Origin: Synechococcus sp. CC9616
Lineage (GTDB): Bacteria > Cyanobacteriota > Cyanobacteriia > PCC-6307 > Cyanobiaceae
Length of the DNA stretch: 64,000 bases
Assembly: GCF_000515235.1 (NCBI RefSeq)
Contig: NZ_KI911558.1
Coordinates: 1,243,798 to 1,307,797, forward strand
Direction of reading: 5' to 3'
The first letter of the stretch is position 1. Each line of letters starts with the position of its first letter. Both the position numbers and the translations under genes were made by a program. A model generated the notes under the pieces. That model saw only the letters and a list, made by a program, of their open reading frames with translations, did not search any database and had not been told where the DNA came from. This document shows, in pieces, positions 25,793 to 34,628 of this stretch.

Positions 25793-27092
25793 AACGGATC
25801 AAACCAGAGCAAAGCAGACCGTTGTAGCTGAAACGGGATTCACTCTGGTAGAGCTGCTCGTTGCATCCTTCATCGCAGGATTACTCTCCCTGATCACAGT
25901 AAATGTGATGATAGAAAACACCAAAAGTAATGCTCGCGCTGAAACGAAGAGGAGAATTCACGACGACTGGAACCGGACAACAAAGCTGATCCAATCAGAA
26001 ATCGCCATGAGCCATTCGATTGAATCGGCCAGCCTCAGCCCAGACAACGTCACAGATGACTGCCCATTACTCCAGCATCCAGAAACACGCCTGCAAATGA
26101 GGATGCATCTTGTCGGCACAATGCCGGATGTGTTGTATGGCGTCCGTTCGATCCAATCGCTGCCAGCAAGCGAAGCCAATCAATGGATGGGCGGCCCGGA
26201 GGGCGGAGTGTTGATCCGCTGTGGTCCACGGCTGACCATCAGCAAAGATGGCAGTGCGGATTACACCCAAGGGACGCCATATCAGCAATCGATTGTGTTG
26301 GACAAACTTGATCTGAGTTCTGGTGACGGTTTAACAGTCACCCAGTCAGCGGATAATCAGAAGCGGGTGGAATTCAGCTTGGCGATGCAAGACAATCTCG
26401 ATCGCGTCAACTCGGCTCCAGCCATCAGCAAGACTCTAAGTAGCGGGGGATTGTCCAGGATCAATGAGGTCCCTCCGATCCCAAGCAGCCAATCGAGCTG
26501 CAATGTGGTCTGTAAAACAGAGGACACTCATTGTGGCCATGGCGTGAAAACTCTTCTGCCGGGAGATCATCCACGCTTCTATGCAGCGCCCGTGCTAGCT
26601 GAACCTGTCTTCGGGACTAGCACCATTTGCACCAATCGATCCGTGAAACTCGGCGATGGGATGCAGGGGGCCAATGGAAATTACGTCATGGATGGTCAGC
26701 CCACGCCGGATCGAAACACCACCAAAGGAATCAAACTGGTTGGTGGGATGGGGCGCAACATTCTTCTGGGCACCACAGTCAGCGATACGCTCCAGGGAGG
26801 TCCCGACCATGACGCCTTGATCGGCCGTGGTGGCGAAGATCATCTGCATGGAGAAGCAGGAAATGACAGTTTTGTTCCCTGGATCTCCGCATCAGAATCA
26901 ACAGAGAACGTAAGCGTGAATGGAGGGTCAGGTTTCGACCGTGTCTATCTACAAGGTCCTGAATCGGACTACAGCTTGAGTGGCTGCAGCGTCAGCCACT
27001 GCATTCTCCGCTCAGCCGCTGGAGGAACACTTCACCTCGCTGACATCGAAATGCTGGTGTTTCAATCCAGCACAAAACGGCTGAGCGATTGA
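25776..27092 (+). CDS. PilW-like prepilin with RTX-type repeats, set D
   Basis: A 438-residue protein from ATG 25776, overlapping the previous gene by 17 bases. Leader to G21, then FTLVELLVASFIAGLLSLITVNVMI with Glu at +5. The PilW-like body has the R-C-G-P and IVLDKLDLS motifs shared with sets A and B. At residues about 328-367 two to three RTX-type nonapeptides are present (LQGGPDHDALIGRGGEDHLHGEAGNDSF), then the F-D-R-V-Y-L-x-G ... L-x-L-x-D-I-E-M-L-V-F module seen behind the repeats in set A. The protein ends there, lacking the extra C-terminal domain of set A. Fewer repeats suggest a weaker or decaying calcium-binding roll. Confidence 0.8.
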   Translation: MTTAIRTDQTRAKQTVVAETGFTLVELLVASFIAGLLSLITVNVMIENTKSNARAETKRRIHDDWNRTTKLIQSEIAMSHSIESASLSPDNVTDDCPLLQHPETRLQMRMHLVGTMPDVLYGVRSIQSLPASEANQWMGGPEGGVLIRCGPRLTISKDGSADYTQGTPYQQSIVLDKLDLSSGDGLTVTQSADNQKRVEFSLAMQDNLDRVNSAPAISKTLSSGGLSRINEVPPIPSSQSSCNVVCKTEDTHCGHGVKTLLPGDHPRFYAAPVLAEPVFGTSTICTNRSVKLGDGMQGANGNYVMDGQPTPDRNTTKGIKLVGGMGRNILLGTTVSDTLQGGPDHDALIGRGGEDHLHGEAGNDSFVPWISASESTENVSVNGGSGFDRVYLQGPESDYSLSGCSVSHCILRSAAGGTLHLADIEMLVFQSSTKRLSD

Positions 27093-27628
27093 TCATCAAA
27101 AGGACGTTGCTGCTGAGAAGAACCATCCGTCATGAGTCTCGACGTTGGCGGCTGCAGCAAAACCGTGCGGATGGTTCTGGTGGATTCGGCCTGACCGAAG
27201 TTGTCGTCTCATCCCTAATCCTGATGATTGTGTTGATGGTGGTGCTTCGTTCTCAACTCGACAGTGCCCAGCGCACAGAACAATCCGCCGAGCTCAACCA
27301 GATCCAGGACAATATTCGTCAGGACCTCAATCTGCTGCGCCAGGAAGCTTTCGGATGGCAGTGCGAGCCCGGGACAGCCTGCACGGGGAAAGCTGCAGAT
27401 CTCGATACGCCGATGCGCTACGACACATCCCATTGTTCCAGCGATGAGCCGCTTGCGGATTTTCCTGTCAAGAGCTCGATTCTGATGGATAACGGAAACA
27501 TCAAAATCGAACGACAGATTGAAATCATCAATCGTCAGTTGGAAATCACCCACATCGGCACAAGCCGCGGAAAAACGATCACCAACGATGCGTCACTTGT
27601 ACCGCAAGCGATGTACTGGTGCAGTTGA
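27089..27628 (+). CDS. PilV-like minor prepilin, set D, TTG start
   Basis: A 179-residue prepilin. TTG 27089 overlaps the previous TGA; the leader is long (32 residues) and very basic, with eight Arg/Lys in the first 21. After G32 comes FGLTEVVVSSLILMIVLMVVLRSQ with Glu at +5. The ectodomain has paired cysteines (CEPGTAC) and a C-terminal MYWCS. Last gene of set D; it converges on lepA with 34 bases between them and no visible terminator. Confidence 0.72.
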   Translation: MIIKRTLLLRRTIRHESRRWRLQQNRADGSGGFGLTEVVVSSLILMIVLMVVLRSQLDSAQRTEQSAELNQIQDNIRQDLNLLRQEAFGWQCEPGTACTGKAADLDTPMRYDTSHCSSDEPLADFPVKSSILMDNGNIKIERQIEIINRQLEITHIGTSRGKTITNDASLVPQAMYWCS

Positions 27629-27662
27629 TGCGCAGAGGACGTACGCCTTACGGAAAATCTTA

Positions 27663-29477
27663 TTAACTCGATTCGTTGAGTTTCAACACAGCCATGAAGG
27701 CTTCCTGGGGTACATCAACCTTGCCCATGGCCTTCATGCGTTTTTTACCCTTGGCCTGTTTCTTCAGCAATTTCTTTTTCCTGGAAATGTCACCGCCGTA
27801 GCATTTCGCCAGCACATCCTTGCGGATGGCACTGATGCTGGTGGAGGCGATGATGCGGCTGCCGATCGAGGCCTGAATCGGGATCTTGAACTGCTGGCGT
27901 GGGATCAGTTCCTTCAATTTTTCCACCAGAGCCTTGCCCACGTTGTAGGCCTTATCCTGATGAACAATCGTGGTGAGGGCATCGGCCCGCTCGCCGTTGA
28001 TCAACACATCCAGGCGCACAAGCTGGTTTTTGCGATAGCCAATCAAGCTGTATTCCATCGATGCATAGCCCTGAGTACGCGTCTTCATCTGATCAAAGAA
28101 ATCCGTCACCACCTCGGCGAGCGGTAATTCGTAAATCAACGTCACCCGGTCGGTGGTGATGTACTTCATATCGATGTATTCACCCCGGCGTTCCTGACAA
28201 AGTCCCATCAAGGCACCGTTGTAATCATTCGGTGTGTAAATCTCCATCTTCACGTAGGGCTCTTCAATCGATTCACGTTTTTGGGGATCCGGCAGGGTCG
28301 CCGGATTGTCCACCATCTCCTCACTGCCATCGATCAGGTTCACCTTGTAAATCACAGATGGCGCCGTGACGATCAGATCAAGGTCGTATTCGCGCTCAAG
28401 CCGCTCCTGCACGATTTCCATGTGCAGCAAACCCAGAAAGCCGCAACGGAAACCAAAGCCCATGGCACTGCTGGTTTCCGGTTCGTACTTCAGGGCTGCA
28501 TCGGAAAGCTGCAATTTGTCGAGGGCGTCGCGCAGATCCGGGTACTGATCCGCTTCAGTTGGGAACAGACCGCAGAACACCACCGGTTTGGCCTCGGTGT
28601 AACCGGGCAACGGTGAATCGGCTGGTGCATTCAGCAGGGTGATTGTGTCGCCCACACGGGCATCGGCCACCGCTTTGATCGAAGCCGCCAGATAGCCCAC
28701 CTCACCGGCATGGAGTTCATCCATTTTTCTCTGATCGGGCGCCATGATTCCGATCTCATCGAGCTCGTAGCTCTTCTTGCTCGCCATCAGCAGAACTTTG
28801 TCCTTACAGCTGATCCGACCGCTCATCACCCGGAAATAGACAATCACCCCCCGGTAGGGGTCGTAATAGGAATCGAAAATCAGTGCCTTAGTGGGCTCAT
28901 CAACCGCGTCCTGCGGTGGCGGCACGCGATCCACCACCGCTTGAAGAATCTCCGGCACTCCCAAACCGGTTTTGGCTGAACAGGGAATGGCGTTGTCGCA
29001 ATCCAGCCCAATGATCGCCTCGATCTCTTCCTTGATTCGATCCGGATCGGCACCGGGCAGATCGATTTTGTTGAGCACCGGGATGATCTCCAGATCATTC
29101 TCAAGCGCTAAATAGACATTGGCCAGGGTCTGCGCTTCCACGCCCTGGCTGGCATCCACCACCAGCAGCGCCCCTTCGCAGGCCTGCAAGCTTCGGCTCA
29201 CCTCATAGGAGAAGTCCACATGGCCAGGGGTGTCGATCAGGTTGAGCACGTACTGCTCGCCATCGGCCGCCGTGTAGTTCATCCGAGCGGCCTGGAGCTT
29301 GATCGTGATCCCCCGTTCCCGCTCCAGATCCATGTTGTCCAGGAATTGGTCTTGCATGTCCCTGTTGGCCACCGTTCCGGTGTCCTGCAACAAGCGATCT
29401 GCCAGTGTCGACTTGCCATGGTCGATGTGGGCAATGATGCAGAAGTTGCGAATCCGTGAGACGGGAGCGTCGGTCAT
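27663..29477 (-). CDS. lepA: Elongation factor 4 (LepA)
   Basis: A 604-residue translational GTPase of full usual length. G1 [11 protein letters not shown]2 with ERGITIK, G3 DTPGHVDF, G4 NKID and G5 SAKTG are all present. The C-terminal domain characteristic of LepA ends in [22 protein letters not shown]. LepA/EF4 acts on the ribosome, affecting back-translocation or initiation under stress. It is a conserved housekeeping gene that separates set D from the orphan pilin. Confidence 0.97.
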   Translation of the reverse strand: MTDAPVSRIRNFCIIAHIDHGKSTLADRLLQDTGTVANRDMQDQFLDNMDLERERGITIKLQAARMNYTAADGEQYVLNLIDTPGHVDFSYEVSRSLQACEGALLVVDASQGVEAQTLANVYLALENDLEIIPVLNKIDLPGADPDRIKEEIEAIIGLDCDNAIPCSAKTGLGVPEILQAVVDRVPPPQDAVDEPTKALIFDSYYDPYRGVIVYFRVMSGRISCKDKVLLMASKKSYELDEIGIMAPDQRKMDELHAGEVGYLAASIKAVADARVGDTITLLNAPADSPLPGYTEAKPVVFCGLFPTEADQYPDLRDALDKLQLSDAALKYEPETSSAMGFGFRCGFLGLLHMEIVQERLEREYDLDLIVTAPSVIYKVNLIDGSEEMVDNPATLPDPQKRESIEEPYVKMEIYTPNDYNGALMGLCQERRGEYIDMKYITTDRVTLIYELPLAEVVTDFFDQMKTRTQGYASMEYSLIGYRKNQLVRLDVLINGERADALTTIVHQDKAYNVGKALVEKLKELIPRQQFKIPIQASIGSRIIASTSISAIRKDVLAKCYGGDISRKKKLLKKQAKGKKRMKAMGKVDVPQEAFMAVLKLNESS

Positions 29478-29549
29478 GCAGCGGCGATTACCCGGCTCGG
29501 GTTCGATTGGCTTCGTTAAAGCAATCCTAGGGAGAGGGCACCAGCAGCC

Positions 29550-29870
29550 ATGAGCAACCCCTGGGCCTTACTGATGCTGGCCATCACTGCAGAGGTGCTG
29601 GGCACCTCATGCCTGCGCTTGTCGGAGGGCATGACCAAGCCCATTCCGACCGTATTGGTCTTTTGTGCTTATGCCATCGCCATGGCCTTGCTCTCCAAGG
29701 TGGTGCTCTCCATTCCACTCGGCCTCACCTATTCCCTCTGGAGTGGCATTGGCACCATCGCAATCGTGCTGGTGGGCTGGCTGGCGTATCAGCAAGCGTT
29801 GTCCATCACTCAGATCATCGGCATCACGATGATCACATCTGGTGTAGTGCTTGTGAATATCGGTCGCTGA
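29550..29870 (+). CDS. Small multidrug resistance (SMR) family exporter
   Basis: A 106-residue protein with four membrane helices. The first helix carries the essential Glu ([15 protein letters not shown]) used for proton-coupled drug exchange; [25 protein letters not shown] is the typical third-helix region. Family members work as antiparallel dimers in the inner membrane and export quaternary ammonium or guanidinium compounds. It is divergent from lepA. The exact substrate cannot be told. Confidence 0.9.
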   Translation: MSNPWALLMLAITAEVLGTSCLRLSEGMTKPIPTVLVFCAYAIAMALLSKVVLSIPLGLTYSLWSGIGTIAIVLVGWLAYQQALSITQIIGITMITSGVVLVNIGR

Positions 29871-29943
29871 GCCACAAAACCCTTCATCTGAAGGACAGAC
29901 AGTAGCCATCAGAAATTCTATGAATTAAGTGTTGACCATCCGT

Positions 29944-29959
29944 TGTGAGCAAGCTCACA
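29944..29959. promoter_or_regulatory. CRP-type palindrome TGTGA-N6-TCACA
   Basis: The 16 bases read TGTGAGCAAGCTCACA, a perfect palindrome that matches the consensus of CRP/SYCRP1 sites on both half-sites. It lies 74 bases before the likely ATG (30033) of the orphan pilin, a plausible promoter position. In Synechocystis, cAMP-SYCRP1 controls pilus-related genes. Whether this strain has a CRP protein cannot be seen here. Confidence 0.55.
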
Positions 29960-30032
29960 GCATGTCTTGACGTCGCTCAACATTCATCAAAAGAAGAGCA
30001 CGTATTCATGGAATATCGACCAGGTCATCCAC

Positions 30033-30719
30033 ATGGGCGGTTTCCAGTTACGAAGCAGAGCAAATCACGCCAGCGGCAACCACGGATTCACCCTTACAGA
30101 AGTGATGGTTTCCGGTGTTATCTTCACCTTGGTGATGACATCAGTGGGGCAAATGCTGACCTCGTCACTGGCTGGAAGCAGCCATATCTCAAGCCGCCGT
30201 CGGATTGAAAATGCCATTGAAGACAATATCCAATTGGTTCACCAGGCCGATGTTCAGCTGACCAAAGACCTAAAACTCGATGACCAGAAATTACAAGACG
30301 CATGCCTTTCACCAACAAAGTTTTTTGCGAACGAATTGATCAAGGAAGGAGGGGTCGCATTTGTCAAAAAGCCCACTCATCGAACTGCAAGCAATGATGA
30401 TGCGATTCAACGCACAATCACACCTGATCAAGCAAATAGAGTAACCAGGGTTACCTATCAATTCAAAGGACCAGAACAAAACATCGACGTTGAGCGTCGC
30501 ATTGTCGAAGTCAATCCCAACTTTCAGATGCATTGCTTCAGTGATGCAACGACAGCTGAAAATACACCCTTAGACGATACCAAAAAAATAGTCAAAATTT
30601 CGAAGAAAAGCTCCTCAACAACAACCAAAAACAACAACAAAACGAAGAAAATAGCCCGCTCGAAAGGCAAGAGCAAGCGCAAATGTTCCTTACGACAACG
30701 GATCAAAGGCAGGTGTTAA
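30033..30719 (+). CDS. Orphan PilV-like prepilin with basic C-terminal tail
   Basis: A 228-residue prepilin from ATG 30033; the frame stays open to a TTG at 29967, but that start lies just beside the palindrome and gives an overlong leader. Leader to G18, then FTLTEVMVSGVIFTLVMTSVGQM, Glu at +5. The body is paralogous to the set C PilV-like protein (IEDNIQLVHQAD, NPNFQMHC). Beyond that Cys come about 55 residues rich in Lys, Ser, Thr and Asn that set C lacks. This strongly positive tail might bind anionic surface polymers or DNA. It stands alone between an exporter and mqo. Confidence 0.75.
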   Translation: MGGFQLRSRANHASGNHGFTLTEVMVSGVIFTLVMTSVGQMLTSSLAGSSHISSRRRIENAIEDNIQLVHQADVQLTKDLKLDDQKLQDACLSPTKFFANELIKEGGVAFVKKPTHRTASNDDAIQRTITPDQANRVTRVTYQFKGPEQNIDVERRIVEVNPNFQMHCFSDATTAENTPLDDTKKIVKISKKSSSTTTKNNNKTKKIARSKGKSKRKCSLRQRIKGRC

Positions 30720-30772
30720 TCAACCAACCGTTTTTTTTCGCTGATGGGTCTTAGCGTTGCGACCGCCAGCGG

Positions 30773-32293
30773 CTACCCGCCTGCTCCCTCAAGGCCCAAC
30801 CGTGCATTACTGCGGTGGCGCATTCCGGCCAGAACGGAGCCATCGGTTGCAGGATCTTGGCCATAGGAGGGCAACACAGCCCGCAAGCGTTCCTGCCAGG
30901 CCGGAGTCGCCAGCTGGTCTGCAAAGCAGCGCTCCAGCACCTCCAGCATGATCGTCACCGCCGTGCTGGCACCGGGAGAGGCCCCCAACAGGGCGGCCAG
31001 GGAGCCATCGCCTGAGGCCACAACCTCCGTGCCGAGTTGCAACCGGCCTCCCTCACGTTTGTTGCTTTTGATGATCTGAACGCGCTGACCCGCCACCGAT
31101 AGGCTCCAGTCCTCAGCCTCGGCCGTGGGCATGAACTCCTGCAGCGCCCCATGGCGCTCCTCCGGGCTCTGACGGAGTTGGTTCACGAGATAACGCACCA
31201 GTTCCACGTTCTTGACGCCAACCTGCAGCATCGGGAAGAGATTGGTTGGCCGAACCGACTTGGGGAGGTCGAACAACGACCCCTGCTTTAGAAACTTGCT
31301 GCTGAAGCCAGCAAAAGGCCCGAACAACAACGAGCGCTGGCCATCAATCCAGCGGGTGTCGAGGTGGGGAACCGACATCGGCGGAGCTCCCACAGCCGCC
31401 TTGCCATACACCTTGGCCCATTGCTGTTCCGCCAAATCGGCATTGCTACACACCAACCACAGCCCACTCACGGGGAATCCGGCAAAGTCGAGCGCTTCGG
31501 GAATCCCGGAACGCTGCAACAACGGCAGCGCACCGCCGCCAGCACCGAGGAACACGAAGGGGGCCTGCACCTCAGAACGGCCGGAGGGACCGTTCAGCTC
31601 CAGGCGCCAATCCGCCTCGGTCATGTCCGAGCGGCGCAGGCGCTTGAGATCGCGCACCTCAGTGCCGTACCAAATGGTCAGCGCACCAGAGTTCTGCAGG
31701 GGCAGCAGATAGGCGCGGGTGAGCGCTCCGAAATCAACGTCGGTGCCGCGCTCGATGCGTGTGGCTGCAACTGGCTGCTGCGAATCCCGCCCCTTCATCA
31801 CCAGAGGCATCCACTCCGTCAGCTGCTGACGGTCCTCACTCCAATGCATCGCCTCGAATGCTGGGAGCTCACACAATTGGTCAAAGCGTTGCTTCAGAAA
31901 GGCAATGTTTTCCGGGGTCCACACCGCGCTGATATGAGCGGCCTGATGCAAAAACCCCTTGGGATCCAGGCATCCCCGTTCGGACAGGGATCCCCAAAAT
32001 TCAAGACTGCGCTCGAAGGCAGCGTTGATCGCCACCGCCTTGCCAGTGGCGACCGTGCCATCCGCCTGAAGCGGCGTGTAATTCAGTTCGCAGTTGGCCG
32101 CATGGCCTGTTCCGGCGTTGTTCACCGCCGCTGAACTTTCCAGCGCCGGAGCCTCAAGCCGTTCCACCATCAGCAAGCGCAGGTCCGGGTCGAGCTCATG
32201 CAGCAACGCAGCAAGGGTGGCTCCCATGATTCCGGCTCCAACGAGCACGGCGTCGTATCGGCGATCTGCGTCGAAAGTGCTGTCGTTCCGCAA
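30773..32293 (-). CDS. mqo: Malate:quinone oxidoreductase
   Basis: A 506-residue FAD enzyme of the usual Mqo length. An N-terminal dinucleotide-binding motif (VLVGAGIMGATLAALL) and family segments such as NNAGTGHAANCELNYTP and GPFAGFSSKFLKQGSLFDL are visible. It oxidises malate to oxaloacetate and passes electrons to the quinone pool at the membrane. It converges on the orphan pilin gene with a 53-base gap containing an eight-T run but no obvious stem. Confidence 0.95.
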   Translation of the reverse strand: MRNDSTFDADRRYDAVLVGAGIMGATLAALLHELDPDLRLLMVERLEAPALESSAAVNNAGTGHAANCELNYTPLQADGTVATGKAVAINAAFERSLEFWGSLSERGCLDPKGFLHQAAHISAVWTPENIAFLKQRFDQLCELPAFEAMHWSEDRQQLTEWMPLVMKGRDSQQPVAATRIERGTDVDFGALTRAYLLPLQNSGALTIWYGTEVRDLKRLRRSDMTEADWRLELNGPSGRSEVQAPFVFLGAGGGALPLLQRSGIPEALDFAGFPVSGLWLVCSNADLAEQQWAKVYGKAAVGAPPMSVPHLDTRWIDGQRSLLFGPFAGFSSKFLKQGSLFDLPKSVRPTNLFPMLQVGVKNVELVRYLVNQLRQSPEERHGALQEFMPTAEAEDWSLSVAGQRVQIIKSNKREGGRLQLGTEVVASGDGSLAALLGASPGASTAVTIMLEVLERCFADQLATPAWQERLRAVLPSYGQDPATDGSVLAGMRHRSNARLGLEGAGG

Positions 32294-32373
32294 CGGAGCT
32301 GGGGGTGGAAACCGCTCTGGCCACCCTATGGGTCAGCTCCGTAGTCTTGTTGTAACGAGTTCTGCGCAGCTTG

Positions 32374-32619
32374 ATGAGCACCGAAACCATGGCCCTCACC
32401 ATCGAGAACGTGGAAAAGGTGCTCGATGAACTGCGCCCGTTCCTCATGGCCGATGGCGGCAACGTTGAAGTTGTCGAGCTCGATGGCCCGATCGTGAAGG
32501 TACGGCTGCAGGGAGCCTGCGGCAGCTGCCCCAGCAGCACGATGACCTTGAAAATGGGCATCGAACGCAAGATGCGCGAATCGATTCCTGAGGTGAGTGA
32601 AGTGGTGCAGGTGCTCTGA
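32374..32619 (+). CDS. NifU-like C-terminal-domain iron-sulfur scaffold (Nfu)
   Basis: An 81-residue protein starting at ATG 32374, directly after an in-frame TTG. It has the Nfu domain with [18 protein letters not shown], where the CxxC pair binds a 4Fe-4S cluster. Cyanobacterial stand-alone NfuA of this size is the main scaffold for photosystem I and other 4Fe-4S proteins. It is divergent from mqo with a short shared promoter gap. Confidence 0.93.
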   Translation: MSTETMALTIENVEKVLDELRPFLMADGGNVEVVELDGPIVKVRLQGACGSCPSSTMTLKMGIERKMRESIPEVSEVVQVL

Positions 32620-32679
32620 ACCGTCCCAGCACTGCTCGTACAAACTTGATTCAAAACGTGTTGACCCCGATCTGAGCTG

Positions 32680-32970
32680 TTGGATCGATTGTTCGTCTAC
32701 GGCTCCCTGAAAGCCAACGGCAGCGCCCACGATCTGATCCAAGGAGCTGAACGGGAACCCGATGGGGTTCTTGAAGCTGCCGAGCTGATTGAAGTCTCGG
32801 GATATCCCATGCTCCGATCGGGATCAGCAGAGGTGCGAGGGGAGGTTTATCGCATCTCGGCGAGTCGCTGGCCCGCTCTTGATGATTGGGAAGACGCCCC
32901 AGAGGTTTATCAACGCCGAAAGCGGCAGCTCAAGGATGGACGGAGCGTCTGGGTTTATGAGGCGCCCTGA
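32680..32970 (+). CDS. Gamma-glutamylcyclotransferase-like (AIG2/YtfP) protein, TTG start
   Basis: A 96-residue protein whose first residues DRLFVYGSLK are the signature strand of the gamma-glutamylcyclotransferase-like fold; a central GEVYRIS and DDWE segment fits the family. TTG 32680 is the only plausible start because the YGSL motif must follow within about ten residues. The substrate in small bacterial members is usually unknown. Its 3' end overlaps the convergent DUF4079 gene by 16 bases. Confidence 0.8.
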   Translation: MDRLFVYGSLKANGSAHDLIQGAEREPDGVLEAAELIEVSGYPMLRSGSAEVRGEVYRISASRWPALDDWEDAPEVYQRRKRQLKDGRSVWVYEAP

Positions 32971-33629
32971 GGGTGAGCTGGGCACACCTTTGCCTCGAAA
33001 TCGCAGGCATACACGGCGGGTTTCTGCCAGCTCAACGGAATCTCCAGCAGATCACGGCTGCCCGTGATGCCCTGAACCACAAACAAGGCAGCCGCCAGAA
33101 CGGAGAGCGTGATGTGCAGACGCCGAACACGAAGGTCCCGCAGAATCTCGGGACGGATGGCCAGAGACAGCAGCATCAGGCCGGTGACCACGACGCCCGA
33201 CCAATAGTGATCCTGTTTCCACACCTCGGGTTGGGCACCAAGACCCAGCACTCCAGCCCAACTGATCAGGGCAAACACCAGGCGCAATGACAACGCCTGA
33301 CTGAACCAAAGGGCCCCCAAGCTGGCAACGCTGCCCAGCAGCACCAGAAGCAGCAGTCCAGCTCGAGCGATCCCGCCGGAAAATTCGGCAAGGGGCTTCT
33401 GGGTGGTAATCGCCACCGCAAGAGCAATCAGAACAAGCAGCTGCACCGATGCGGCCAACCATCGTCCGAGCTGACTGTGGTCCTGACCGACCACTGCCGG
33501 ATGCTTCACCTTGTTGACCCGTCGCTGGCGGGTCTGCCAGGCGAGTCGGAGCACCATGCCAATCAGCGGGAAGACGACCACGACGGCCAACGCCGGATGC
33601 AGGAGCCATAACCAATCAACGGTGGTCAC
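32955..33629 (-). CDS. DUF4079 integral membrane protein
   Basis: A 224-residue protein with about six membrane helices. The N-terminal WLLHPALAVVVVFPLIGMVLRLAWQTRQRR and the central 'HSQLGRWLA' stretch resemble DUF4079 proteins of cyanobacteria, a family related to cytochrome b561-like membrane domains. His residues in helices could bind haem, but this is unproven. The C-terminal tail has two cysteines. Confidence 0.7.
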   Translation of the reverse strand: MTTVDWLWLLHPALAVVVVFPLIGMVLRLAWQTRQRRVNKVKHPAVVGQDHSQLGRWLAASVQLLVLIALAVAITTQKPLAEFSGGIARAGLLLLVLLGSVASLGALWFSQALSLRLVFALISWAGVLGLGAQPEVWKQDHYWSGVVVTGLMLLSLAIRPEILRDLRVRRLHITLSVLAAALFVVQGITGSRDLLEIPLSWQKPAVYACDFEAKVCPAHPQGAS

Positions 33630-34132
33630 GGGCGTGCTTCGGTGAGCTCATAACAACTTTCATGCTGACCTGAATGAGAGGCAAAGGGATTCACACTCAA
33701 AAATCTCTCAATATCTATAGTGCGATAAGCAGATGCAAACCAAAACGATATCTTTCTCTCTACAAACAAGGAGTCCTAAATACTTTAATCATTGGCATAC
33801 AATCAATAGCAGACTCAAATCACCGAGCTATCCAGACCAATCCAATATCCTTCATCGAATCAGCCATCGCAATCATGTACCGAAGAATCACTCAGGCAAT
33901 CATCTTGTGTGTCAACAAAACGCACAAGACAACTTTATCAGGCAAACATCTGAGTCCATTTTTCGAAATCAAGCCCATTAGGCGACGCATATCTCAATAA
34001 CATCTCAGAAAAATCAGACATTAGCTCAATATTAAAGCTCACACTACAGCGCCATCCGCCAGACATTGAATACATGCAATAAGCCAGGCTTAGAATCAAG
34101 AACGGATCAAACTTGCATGGGGCTCGATCATT
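33630..34132. other. AT-rich intergenic region left of the integrated element
   Basis: About 500 bases. Two overlapping plus-strand frames (33674-34000 and 33733-33981) exist but have no motif, poor start contexts and a low-complexity look. The right end should carry the original promoter of the aminotransferase gene whose first codons remain at 34133. No tRNA or other RNA gene is recognised. Confidence 0.5.
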
Positions 34133-34207
34133 ATGACGGATCTGAACGGCGCTCAACTCAGAGATCTTTTTCCAGCACTGGCCAACAAGACGTACTTCAA
34201 CAAGTGA
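34133..34207 (+). pseudogene. Stranded 5' end of the aminotransferase gene
   Basis: ATG 34133 opens 24 codons: MTDLNGAQLRDLFPALANKTYFNK, then TGA. The segment PALANKTYFN is identical to residues of the intact class V aminotransferase at 40430-41647. This is therefore the original start of that gene, cut off when the element entered. It is probably still transcribed from the old promoter but yields only a short peptide. Confidence 0.85.
34181..34201 (+). repeat. Left attachment repeat (attL)
   Basis: The 21 bases starting GCCAACAAGACG and ending TACTTCAAC are identical to 40496-40516. In both copies they encode ANKTYFN in the same frame. The sequence just left of each copy also encodes P-A-L but with different third bases, so homology of the two ends continues at protein level. 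Confidence 0.88.
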
Positions 34208-34628
34208 GAGGGTTCTAATAATTGAGTGGTGAACTGGGTTTTACAGGAGGCGCGAACAAAGCCGCGAACCAAAACCTGAACCAAGACCCATGCAACTACA
34301 ACCACCCAACCAGCCCAGCCAACCAACCCAACAAAGAGCAGCATCCTGGTCTCAATGGATCGGATGAAGCAGGAAGAGGACCGAGTGCTGATGGGCATGG
34401 GGCATGACAGGACCCAACCAGGACCGGTTCTTCTACTCAAACGTTGCGCGTCTTATGGACGTATCAACCCCTTTTATCGCGATCCAATTTCTCTTCAGCT
34501 GGCGCAGCATTACAGCTAAGGAAGCCCTGAGACATGCCTAGGAGGCTCTGTGAGCGGCTCAAATATTAATTAGGCAATCTGCCAGTTAACATCTAACCCT
34601 TGCCTGAGGGCCTTCAGGGTGTCAATGG
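34202..34628. other. Non-coding left part of the element
   Basis: About 430 bases between attL and the tandem repeats. TTTTACAGGAGG at 34239-34250 resembles the core of the downstream repeat unit and may be an isolated diverged copy. An A/C-rich tract (34265-34335) follows. No gene is supported. Confidence 0.5.

Noticed and set aside
33674..34000. Two overlapping frames left of the element
   Set aside because: They overlap each other in different frames, have poor start contexts and no recognisable protein features.
34133..34207. tRNA gene as the integration target
   Set aside because: No cloverleaf or TTCRA loop is found at either end; the repeat lies in protein-coding sequence.
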